NCBI GenBank assembly: GCA_030639955.1
Contig: DAOWKH010000127.1
Coordinates: forward strand, 1 to 14,557
Direction: 5' to 3'
Length of the DNA stretch: 14,557 bases
Origin: Candidatus Omnitrophota bacterium
Lineage (GTDB): Bacteria > Omnitrophota > 4484-213
The stretch's first letter is position 1. Every line of letters begins with the position of its first letter. The position numbers and the translations under genes are program-made. Below the pieces are notes generated by a model that was given only the letters and a program-made list of their open reading frames with translations, did not search any database and had not been told where the DNA came from. This document shows, piece by piece, positions 7,590-13,384 of the stretch.

Positions 7590-8909
7590 ATGCAAGCTTT
7601 AACTATTACAGAGAAAATTCTATTAGCCCATAGTAATAAAAAAGAGATTTATCCTGGCGAATTTATCTTAGCCGACATTGACTTCTGCCTGGGCAATGAT
7701 ATCACCGCTCCTCTGGCAATCAAAGAGTTTGAAAAACTGCCTGCTGCAAAGAGAAGGGTTTTTGATAATAAAAAAATAGCCCTAATTCCTGACCATTTTA
7801 CGCCGAATAAAGACATAAAAAGTGCTGAGCAATGCAAATTGTTGCGCGAGTTTGCTAAGAAATACGAGATAGAGAATTATTTTGAAGTAGGCAGGATGGG
7901 GATTGAGCACGCCTTGCTTCCGGAATTGGGTTTAGTTAGACCCGGAGATTTGGTAATCGGAGCTGATTCGCACACCTGCACCTATGGAGCCCTGGGGGCA
8001 TTTTCTACCGGCGTAGGCAGCACCGATTTGGCTTTTGCCTTCGCCAGCGGTAAATGCTGGCTCAAGGTTCCTCAGACAATCAAGTTTATCTACTATGGCA
8101 GATTGAACAAATGGGTGAGCGGCAAGGATATTATTCTGCATACCATTGGCGATGCGGGAGTAAGCGGTTGTTTGTATAAGTCAATGGAGTTTAGCGGAGA
8201 GGTGATTGAAAAATTAGGGATGGATGACCGTTTTACTATCTGCAATATGGCTATTGAGGCCGGGGCAAAGAACGGGATAATCGAGGCGGATGAGATTACG
8301 CTTGACTATGTCAAGCAAGTCCACAGTCCACAGTCCACAGTCCACAGAAAAAGAAAACTGTCAACTGTCAACTGTCAACTGTCAACTGACTTAAAGTCCG
8401 ATAAGAATGCCGAATACTGCGAGATAAAAGAATATGACCTCAGCAAATTAAAACCGTTGGTAGCTTGTCCGGATTTGCCCAGCAATGTCAAGCCGGCCGA
8501 GGAATTAGAAAATGTGCGCATTGACCAGGTAGTAATCGGTTCTTGCACCAACGGACGGCTCTCGGATTTGCGGATTGCGGCTGAGATTTTAAAAGGCAAA
8601 GAGGTGCATTCGGATGTTCGTTTGATTATTATCCCAGCTACCCAGAATATTTATTTACAGGGATTAAGAGAAGGATTGATTGAAATCTTTATTGAGGCAA
8701 AAGCAGTGGTCTCTACGCCTACTTGCGGACCCTGTTTGGGTGGGCATATGGGGATTTTGGCAAAGGGCGAGAGAGCAATTTCTACTACTAACCGCAATTT
8801 TAAAGGGCGAATGGGCGATCCCGAAAGCGAGGTTTTTTTGGCCAGCCCGGCAGTAGCCGCGGCCAGTGCAATCAAAGGAAAAATTAGTGTGCCGGAAGAC
8901 ATACTATAA
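7590..8909 (+). CDS. leuC: 3-isopropylmalate dehydratase large subunit (LeuC / homoaconitase-like), with in-frame repeat insert
   Basis: [4Fe-4S] aconitase-family enzyme; with LeuD it isomerises 2- and 3-isopropylmalate in leucine synthesis (cytoplasm). The 439-aa protein has the cluster ligands C319 (GSCTNGR), C379 and C382 (PTCGPCLGGH). Also seen are PDHF at 67-70, GADSHTCTYGALGAF at about 124-138, NMAIEAGAKNGIIEADE at about 219-235 and TTNRNFKGRMG at about 399-409. It is about 20 residues longer than the compact archaeal-type LeuC family. The excess sits at about residues 243-266 (VHSPQST ... CQLST), encoded by two blocks of 7-bp tandem repeats, exactly between the EITLDYV segment and KSDKNAEY. 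The frame is intact on both sides, so the gene should be functional if the loop tolerates it. leuD is not adjacent, so homoaconitase or a relaxed isomerase role cannot be excluded. The start at ATG 7590 fits the family; ribosome binding is weak. Confidence 0.93.
   Translation: MQALTITEKILLAHSNKKEIYPGEFILADIDFCLGNDITAPLAIKEFEKLPAAKRRVFDNKKIALIPDHFTPNKDIKSAEQCKLLREFAKKYEIENYFEVGRMGIEHALLPELGLVRPGDLVIGADSHTCTYGALGAFSTGVGSTDLAFAFASGKCWLKVPQTIKFIYYGRLNKWVSGKDIILHTIGDAGVSGCLYKSMEFSGEVIEKLGMDDRFTICNMAIEAGAKNGIIEADEITLDYVKQVHSPQSTVHRKRKLSTVNCQLSTDLKSDKNAEYCEIKEYDLSKLKPLVACPDLPSNVKPAEELENVRIDQVVIGSCTNGRLSDLRIAAEILKGKEVHSDVRLIIIPATQNIYLQGLREGLIEIFIEAKAVVSTPTCGPCLGGHMGILAKGERAISTTNRNFKGRMGDPESEVFLASPAVAAASAIKGKISVPEDIL
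8318..8388. repeat. 4+4 heptad array inserted in leuC
   Basis: AGTCCAC is repeated four times exactly (8318-8345). After a 12-base A-rich spacer CTGTCAA is repeated four times exactly (8358-8385), followed by CTG. In the rotation CCACAGT the first unit matches the complement of ACTGTCA (TGACAGT) at 5 of 7 positions, so the two blocks form an imperfect inverted pair. The insert is about 72 bases (24 codons), keeps the leuC frame and contains no stop. The same 4+4 heptad plan is seen at 4746-4862 and 13390-13528 with different unit sequences. Confidence 0.92.
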
Positions 8910-8923
8910 AAATTAGTATGTCT
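8897..8923 (+). terminator. Hairpin across the leuC stop codon
   Basis: AGACATACTA (8897-8906) pairs perfectly with TAGTATGTCT (8914-8923) around a 7-nt loop, TAAAAAT, that begins with the leuC stop TAA. There is no T-run after it, so it is not a classical intrinsic terminator. It could stabilise the mRNA 3' end or act with the adjoining GATTAC repeat, whose first base is the next one (8924). Confidence 0.45.
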
Positions 8924-9011
8924 GATTACAACGATTAGAAAACAGATTACAGAGATTAGAGAATGAAAATTGATAATTTAATCGCTGTAATCTGAAATAA
9001 TCACAGTAATC
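8924..9011. repeat. Dispersed inverted repeat, GATTAC family, copy 2
   Basis: Same architecture as 1793-1874: GATTACAACGATT (8924-8936, identical to the first 13-mer of copy 1) and GATTACAGAGATT (8945-8957) forward, then AATCGCTGTAATC (8980-8992, identical to copy 1) and AATCACAGTAATC (8999-9011) in reverse. GATTA starts in the left arm are spaced 9, 12 and 9 bases in both copies. The centre differs in sequence and length. It sits between leuC and mcsA and runs into the likely mcsA promoter. Confidence 0.87.
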
Positions 9012-9040
9012 AGATATAATCGAAGATTATATCAGGAGAG
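8992..9040 (+). promoter_or_regulatory. Probable mcsA-mcsB promoter with palindrome over the -10 box and strong RBS
   Basis: A perfect -10 hexamer TATAAT lies at 9015-9020, with CTGAAA (4 of 6 matches to TTGACA) at 8992-8997 and a 17-base spacer, so this is a plausible sigma-70-type promoter starting near 9027. The -10 box is inside a perfect 9-bp inverted repeat: GATATAATC (9013-9021), loop GAA, GATTATATC (9025-9033). A strong Shine-Dalgarno AGGAGAG follows at 9034-9040, just before ATG 9043. The palindrome could be an operator for a repressor, or a hairpin at the very 5' end of the mRNA beside the ribosome-binding site. Neither is proven. Confidence 0.5.
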
Positions 9041-9042
9041 TA

Positions 9043-9522
9043 ATGGTTTGCGATATCTGTCATAAGAATATAGCCAGTGTGCATATTACCGAGATAGTCA
9101 ACGATAAGATGGTAGAACTGCATCTTTGCGAGCAGTGCGCCCAGCAAAAGGGGATAGGGCTGCCCGAGGATTTTCCCTTAGCCAATTTTTTGGCTGGCTT
9201 AACCGATTTTGAATTACCCAAGGTTAAGAAAGTAGAGTTGCGCTGTCCCAATTGTGGTATGAGTTATGAGGACTTTAGGAAGATTGGCCGCTTGGGCTGC
9301 AGTCAATGTTATCAAACCTTTAAACAAAATTTAGCCCCTTTGCTAAAAAGGATTCAGGGAGCAGAGCAGCATATTGGTAAATTTCCCCATTATGCCGATA
9401 AGACCATAAAAGGAGAAATAGAAATCAAAGGATTGCAAAGAAAATTAAACAAAGCAATTCAGGAAGAGAACTTTGAAGAAGCCGCAAAAATAAGGGATAA
9501 AATAAGGGAGATGAAGAAATAA
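9043..9522 (+). CDS. mcsA: McsA-like activator of protein arginine kinase (zinc-binding, UVR motif)
   Basis: In Firmicutes McsA binds zinc and activates the arginine kinase McsB, which tags proteins for ClpC-ClpP degradation (cytoplasm). The 159-aa protein has four CxxC pairs in the family spacing: C3/C6, C29/C32, C68/C71 and C86/C89. It ends in a UvrB/UvrC motif (LQRKLNKAIQEENFEEAAKI, about 131-150, then RDKIREMKK) for contact with a Clp ATPase or partner. Start fixed by the strong AGGAGAG site 3 bases upstream and by the CDIC motif at the extreme N-terminus. mcsB follows after 2 bases, a conserved pairing that confirms the assignment. The repressor gene ctsR and the unfoldase gene clpC, usual neighbours, are not here. 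Confidence 0.93.
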   Translation: MVCDICHKNIASVHITEIVNDKMVELHLCEQCAQQKGIGLPEDFPLANFLAGLTDFELPKVKKVELRCPNCGMSYEDFRKIGRLGCSQCYQTFKQNLAPLLKRIQGAEQHIGKFPHYADKTIKGEIEIKGLQRKLNKAIQEENFEEAAKIRDKIREMKK

Positions 9523-9524
9523 AA

Positions 9525-10571
9525 ATGACCCTGAATAATCTTCTTTCACAAAGTAGTGAATGGCTGAGAGGAACCGGGGCGGATTCGCAGATTGTAATCA
9601 GCAGTAGAATTCGTCTGGCGAGAAATCTGAGCGATTTTTCCTTTCCCCAGTGGGCCGATAAAAAAGAGAGAAAAGAAGCCCTTTCTTTGATGAGAGGTGT
9701 TCTTTTTAAAATTAAATATTTAAAGAACGGCCTTTTTGCCGAGCTAGATGGATTAGATGTTCTGGATAAACAATTTTTATTAGAGAGGCATTTGATTAGC
9801 CGAGAACAGACCAGAGGCAGAAATTGCAAAGCAGTAGTCATTAGCGAGAAAGAGATTATCAGCGTAATGCTCAATGAGGAAGACCATTTGCGAATTCAGG
9901 TGCTCCAATCGGGCTTTAATCTGAGCGATGCCTGGCGGCTGATTAATGAATTAGACGAACAGTTAGAGCAGAAATTAAACTATGCCTTTAGCCCGCAGTG
10001 GGGTTATCTGACCGCCTGTCCGACAAATGTAGGCACTGGGTTGCGTGCTTCTCTGATGCTCCATCTGCCGGCGCTGGTGATGAGTAAGCAGATAGGAAAT
10101 ATTCTTCAGACCCTTTCCAAATTAGGGATTGTTGCTCGTGGGCTTTATGGTGAGGGGACAGAGGCGAGCGGGAACTTTTTTCAATTCTCCAATCAGCTTA
10201 CTTTAGGGAGGAGTGAAGAGGATATTATCGATAATCTGGAAAGAGTGGTGCGCCAGATTGTTAATTACGAAGAGGAGAGGAGAAAGCTGCTTTTGAAACA
10301 AAAGCGGGAGATTCTCTACAATCAAATCTGGCGGGCTTATGGGGTGTTAAAAAACTCTTATTTTATCAACAGCGGGGAGACAATGAACCTGCTCTCAATG
10401 GTGCGTTTAGGGGCAGATTTGAGCATCTTAAAAGATGTAGAGTTGAGAAAGGTGAATGAGCTCTTCCTGCTAACCCAGCCGGCGCATCTGCAGAAGATAG
10501 AAGGAAAGAAACTAAATGCCTATCAAAGGGATGTTAAGAGGGCAGAACTTATTCGGGAGAGACTAAAATAA
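9525..10571 (+). CDS. mcsB: Protein-arginine kinase McsB
   Basis: Phosphotransferase of the guanido-kinase fold that phosphorylates arginine side chains; phospho-Arg proteins are degraded by ClpCP. The 348-aa protein has SSRIRLARNL at 26-35 (nucleotide binding), NEEDHLRIQVLQSG at 117-130 (catalytic acids E118/E119 and the following loop), LTACPTNVGTGLRASLMLHLPAL with C165, and YGEGTEASGNFFQFSNQLTLG at about 208-228. The C-terminal RDVKRA at 335-340 corresponds to the RDxxRA phospho-Arg sensing motif of Bacillus/Geobacillus McsB. All these suggest an active enzyme. It lies 2 bases after mcsA, so it is co-translated. hisD follows after a 25-base gap with AAGGA, so transcription probably continues into the his genes. 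Confidence 0.95.
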   Translation: MTLNNLLSQSSEWLRGTGADSQIVISSRIRLARNLSDFSFPQWADKKERKEALSLMRGVLFKIKYLKNGLFAELDGLDVLDKQFLLERHLISREQTRGRNCKAVVISEKEIISVMLNEEDHLRIQVLQSGFNLSDAWRLINELDEQLEQKLNYAFSPQWGYLTACPTNVGTGLRASLMLHLPALVMSKQIGNILQTLSKLGIVARGLYGEGTEASGNFFQFSNQLTLGRSEEDIIDNLERVVRQIVNYEEERRKLLLKQKREILYNQIWRAYGVLKNSYFINSGETMNLLSMVRLGADLSILKDVELRKVNELFLLTQPAHLQKIEGKKLNAYQRDVKRAELIRERLK

Positions 10572-10596
10572 AGTAGCGAGTAGAAGGAAAGAAAAG

Positions 10597-11853
10597 ATGG
10601 AGATAATTGCTTACAATGAGAACAATCTGAAAAAGATTTCTTCACTTCTAATTTATCCTGTTGATGAGAAGATAAGCAGAGTAGTGCGAAGAGTAATCAA
10701 GGATGTGGGCAATAATGGCGATAAGGCCTTATTGAGATGGACAAAGCAGTTTGATAAGGTTAATCTTTCGCGCAAAAGAATAAGGGTTAGCGAGGGAGAT
10801 ATAAACAGGGCTTATCAGCGCATAGATTGCGGATTTATTCCTTTATTGCGTTCAGCGATAAACAATGTACGTGAGTTTTATAAAAAAGAAAAGAAAAGGT
10901 CTTTTAAGACAAAAAAAGACGGCGTTGTTTTAGGGAGGATTGAACATCCTATAAATCGGGTGGGGATTTATATTCCCGGCGGCAGTGCCCCTTTGATTTC
11001 TACGGTGTATATGTCAGTAATCCCGGCAAAGCTTGCCGGGGTAGCAGAAATTGCTCTTGTCTCTCCTCCTGGTGAACACAAGGAAATTGATGCCCATATT
11101 TTAGTGGTCGCAAATCTCCTGGAGATAAAAGAGATTTATCGGGTGGGTGGAGCGCAGGCAATTGCCGCTTTAGCCTTTGGCACGCAGACGATTAAAAAAG
11201 TAGATAAGATTATTGGTCCGGGGAATGCTTATGTTCAGGAGGCAAAAAGACAGGTTTTTGGATTTGCTGATATTGATATGCTTGCCGGACCCAGTGAGGT
11301 GATGATTGTAGCTGATAAGAGCGCTCCCCCCTCTTTTGTAGCCGCCGACCTCCTTGCTCAACAGGAGCATAAAGAAGGAGAAGGGATATTAGTGACTACT
11401 TCCCAAAAACTCGCTGAGAAAGTAAGCAAAGAGCTGGAGAAAGGATGGATAATTTTAGTAGAAAATATTGAGCAGGCCGCTGAGGTGGTTAATCTACTTG
11501 CCCCTGAGCATCTTGAGGTTATGCTCACTAAAGCAAGCAAATTTATTCCCTTGATAAAGAATGCTGGGGCGATATTTGTGGGTAGATATTCGCCGGTAGG
11601 TGTAGGGGATTATTTTGCCGGGCCAAGCCATATCCTGCCTACCCAGGGAACAGCCCGTTTTTATTCTTGTTTAGGGATTGATAGCTTTATGAAGAGTTCG
11701 CATTATATCTCTTATTCCCAAAAGGGATTGGAAAAGGCGAGAAAGGTCATCAGCAAATTAGCCGAAATAGAAGGGATGAGCAGGCATAAAGAATCAGTAG
11801 AAGTAAGGTTTATTCAAGGTGAGAAGGCAAAGGGGAAAGGTTCACCCTGTTAA
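10597..11853 (+). CDS. hisD: Histidinol dehydrogenase
   Basis: Last two steps of histidine synthesis: histidinol to histidine with 2 NAD+, zinc-dependent, cytoplasmic. The 418-aa protein has RVGIYIPGGSAPLISTVYM at about 121-139, GPGNAYVQEAKRQV at 207-220, DMLAGPSEVMIVAD at 227-240 and LAPEHLEV at 301-308 with the catalytic pair E304-H305. Zinc ligands equivalent to E. coli Q259, H262, D360 and H419 are Q255, H258, D338 and H397. The start at ATG 10597 has AAGGA upstream. The last ~14 residues after VEVRF (IQGEKAKGKGSPC) run into the nested palindrome, and the stop codon lies within its outer arm, so the tail was probably shaped by repeat DNA. hisB follows 63 bases on. Confidence 0.96.
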   Translation: MEIIAYNENNLKKISSLLIYPVDEKISRVVRRVIKDVGNNGDKALLRWTKQFDKVNLSRKRIRVSEGDINRAYQRIDCGFIPLLRSAINNVREFYKKEKKRSFKTKKDGVVLGRIEHPINRVGIYIPGGSAPLISTVYMSVIPAKLAGVAEIALVSPPGEHKEIDAHILVVANLLEIKEIYRVGGAQAIAALAFGTQTIKKVDKIIGPGNAYVQEAKRQVFGFADIDMLAGPSEVMIVADKSAPPSFVAADLLAQQEHKEGEGILVTTSQKLAEKVSKELEKGWIILVENIEQAAEVVNLLAPEHLEVMLTKASKFIPLIKNAGAIFVGRYSPVGVGDYFAGPSHILPTQGTARFYSCLGIDSFMKSSHYISYSQKGLEKARKVISKLAEIEGMSRHKESVEVRFIQGEKAKGKGSPC

Positions 11854-11901
11854 ATAATTTCACCGAAGGTGAAATTCCGCCATAGGCGGATTTAACAGGG
11901 T
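11844..11901. repeat. Nested palindrome / three-way-junction element between hisD and hisB
   Basis: Outer arms ACCCTGTTAAAT (11844-11855) and ATTTAACAGGGT (11890-11901) are perfectly complementary. Between them sit two back-to-back perfect hairpins: AATTTCACC-GAA-GGTGAAATT (11856-11876) and CCGCC-ATA-GGCGG (11877-11889). No base is left unpaired at the junction. Removing the first hairpin leaves one continuous 17-bp palindrome, so it looks like a palindrome inserted in a palindrome. The hisD stop (11851-11853) is inside the outer arm. The hisB ribosome-binding site (GGTGAGG) follows at 11905-11911. Confidence 0.9.
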
Positions 11902-11916
11902 AAAGGTGAGGTTTAA

Positions 11917-12516
11917 ATGAACCAGAGAATAACCGAGAGAAATCGCAGAACCAAAGAGACAAATATTAAATTAACACTAAATTTAGATGGACAAGGAAAG
12001 GCAAACATAGATACAAAAATCCCTTTTTTAGACCATATGTTAGAACTGTTTACTTATTGGGGTCTGCTTGATTTAGAGATTGAAGCAGAGGGTGACCTAA
12101 ATGTTGATATTCATCACACAAACGAGGATATCGGGATTTGTTTAGGTGAGGCATTTAAAGAGGCATTAGGAGATAAAAAGGGGATAAAGAGGATTGGTTT
12201 TGCGGCAGTGCCGATGGATGAGTCCTTGGCGACGGTAGTTTTAGATATTAGCGGAAGACCTTCATTGGAATTTCATCAGGTTGGTGGCTATTTAGATGCC
12301 AAAGCAAAAGAAGGGTATGCTCTAAGAAATGGAGAGCATTTTCTAAAATCTTTTTGCGATAGAAGTGGTATAAATATGCGTATAAAAATAGAATACGGTG
12401 AAGATTTACATCATATGCTTGAGGCTGTATTTAAGGCATTAGGGATTGCTTTGGATAAAGCAACTCAGATTGATCCACGGCGTCAAGGCGTTCCTTCTAC
12501 AAAAGGGAAAATATAG
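11917..12516 (+). CDS. hisB: Imidazoleglycerol-phosphate dehydratase
   Basis: Histidine pathway step converting imidazoleglycerol phosphate to imidazoleacetol phosphate; a Mn-dependent cytoplasmic oligomer. At 199 aa it is the monofunctional form, without the phosphatase domain of enterobacterial HisB. Metal-binding and active-site motifs are visible: FLDHML at 37-42, DIHHTNEDIG at 64-73 (usually DxHHTvEDxG; Asn replaces the common Val), MDES at 100-103, EHFLKSFC at 140-147, LHHMLEAVFKALG at 164-176 and the C-terminal GVPSTKG at 191-197. A good Shine-Dalgarno (AAGGTGAGG) sits 5 bases upstream. The stop codon is only 3 bases before the tRNA-Val gene, so mRNA and tRNA are likely in one transcript. 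Confidence 0.96.
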   Translation: MNQRITERNRRTKETNIKLTLNLDGQGKANIDTKIPFLDHMLELFTYWGLLDLEIEAEGDLNVDIHHTNEDIGICLGEAFKEALGDKKGIKRIGFAAVPMDESLATVVLDISGRPSLEFHQVGGYLDAKAKEGYALRNGEHFLKSFCDRSGINMRIKIEYGEDLHHMLEAVFKALGIALDKATQIDPRRQGVPSTKGKI

Positions 12517-12519
12517 AGA

Positions 12520-12596
12520 GGGCATTTAGCTCAGTTGGTTAGAGCGCTACGTTCACATCGTAGAAGTCAGAGGTTCGAGTCCTCTAATGCCCACCA
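12520..12596 (+). tRNA. tRNA-Val (anticodon CAC), CCA encoded
   Basis: Complete cloverleaf. The acceptor stem is GGGCATT/AATGCCC, discriminator A and an encoded CCA end (12594-12596). The D arm is GCTC...GAGC with AGTTGGTTA. The anticodon stem CTACG/CGTAG has loop TTCACAT, giving CAC, which reads valine GTG. The T arm is AGAGG/CCTCT with TTCGAGT. It is 77 nt long. It starts 3 bases after the hisB stop and probably depends on processing from the his transcript. The 3' ACCA end is also the first part of a perfect hairpin (12593-12617). Confidence 0.97.
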
Positions 12597-12617
12597 AATT
12601 TTCTTCGAAAATTTGGT
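12593..12617. repeat. Perfect palindrome starting in the tRNA 3' end
   Basis: ACCAAATTTTC (12593-12603) and GAAAATTTGGT (12607-12617) form an 11-bp perfect stem with loop TTC (GAA on the other strand). The first four paired bases are the ACCA of the tRNA-Val gene. In the precursor RNA the tRNA 3' end would be held in this hairpin until processed. Confidence 0.8.
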
Positions 12618-12626
12618 GAAATTTGA

Positions 12627-12653
12627 TCCTGATCCGCCAGAGGCGGAGAAGGA
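12627..12653. repeat. Hairpin with TCCGCC/GGCGGA core
   Basis: TCCGCC (12633-12638), loop AGA, GGCGGA (12642-12647). It is extended by TCCT (12627-12630) against AGGA (12650-12653) across a GA/GA internal mismatch pair. The same six-base arms, with loop ATA, occur in the hisD-hisB element at 11876-11890, suggesting a shared mobile or dispersed module. It lies in the leader of the next gene, 20 bases before its likely TTG start. Confidence 0.65.
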
Positions 12654-12672
12654 CCTAAACAAAAAGGGAAAA

Positions 12673-13383
12673 TTGGATCTAAAACAGCAAATCAACATAT
12701 TAGTTAAACTGCAAGCACTGGATAGCCAGATTTATGAGTTGAATGCTGAAAGAAAAAAGATTCCCGAGGAGTTAAATTTACTAAAACAGAAATACAAAGA
12801 AAAAGAGGAAGGAGTTAAGCAAACCGAGCAAGAAGTAAAGAATAAACAATTAGAGATTAAGAAAATGGAAGGGGATTTGAAGAGTAAAGAGGAGGTAATC
12901 AAAAAACATCAGAGACAGTTATATCAAATAAAGACGAATAAAGAGTATACTTCTTTAGAGGCAGAAATTAAAAATCTAAAAGCCGATGTTTCTTCATTAG
13001 AAGACAAAGTAATCGGCTGTCTGGATGAAGTTGAGCAGATGAGCAAGACATTTTTGCAGCATAAGGAAAATTTAAACAAAGAAGAGCAGAAGCTCAAGCA
13101 AGAAGAAGAGCTGGCAAACAGACGCTGTCAGGAAATTGAGCAGCAGATAAAGGACTTAAATAAAAAGAAAGAGCCGTTTGTTTCTGCTATCGAATCTTTA
13201 TTTCTTTCCCAGTATGAAAGGATTTTGGTTAAAAAAGAGGGAGAAGCAATGTCAGCGGTGAAAAATGGTGCCTGCGGAGAGTGCCGTTTTATGCTCACTC
13301 CCCAGGTTATTGAAGAAATAAAGATGGGTAAAGAATTGATATTTTGCAGCAGTTGCTCGCGGATACTTTATATGAAGCAATAA
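12673..13383 (+). CDS. Coiled-coil C4 zinc-ribbon protein (CT398 / DUF164 family)
   Basis: Family of unclear function; the chlamydial member CT398 is a long coiled-coil hairpin with a C-terminal zinc ribbon, reported to bind a transcription/secretion factor. From TTG 12673 the protein is 236 aa: an N-terminal MDLKQQINILVKLQALDSQI segment typical of the family, a continuous charged coiled coil about residues 20-180, then the zinc ribbon CGEC (201, 204) ... CSSC (225, 228) and ILYMKQ. No ATG exists in frame. The frame stays open upstream back to 12535, but that passes through the tRNA gene and two hairpins, so those 46 residues are not real. AAGGGA just before the TTG supports it, although the spacing is short. 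GTG 12616 and TTG 12613 are alternatives inside a hairpin. Confidence 0.8.
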   Translation: MDLKQQINILVKLQALDSQIYELNAERKKIPEELNLLKQKYKEKEEGVKQTEQEVKNKQLEIKKMEGDLKSKEEVIKKHQRQLYQIKTNKEYTSLEAEIKNLKADVSSLEDKVIGCLDEVEQMSKTFLQHKENLNKEEQKLKQEEELANRRCQEIEQQIKDLNKKKEPFVSAIESLFLSQYERILVKKEGEAMSAVKNGACGECRFMLTPQVIEEIKMGKELIFCSSCSRILYMKQ

Positions 13384-13384
13384 A

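Noticed and set aside
8318..8388. Short regular repeats in leuC resembling a tiny CRISPR array
   Set aside because: Units are 7 bp, contiguous and without variable spacers, and they are translated in frame; no cas genes nearby.
8897..8923. Classical Rho-independent terminator after leuC
   Set aside because: The stem is perfect but AT-rich and no T-run follows; listed only as a hairpin with modest confidence.
8924..9040. CtsR operator upstream of mcsA
   Set aside because: No tandem GGTCAAA-type heptads are present; only the GATTAC repeat and the TATAAT-containing palindrome are seen.
12593..12617. Possible integrase attachment site at the tRNA-Val 3' end
   Set aside because: No integrase or mobile genes in the window and no direct copy of the tRNA end; the sequence is an inverted, not direct, repeat.
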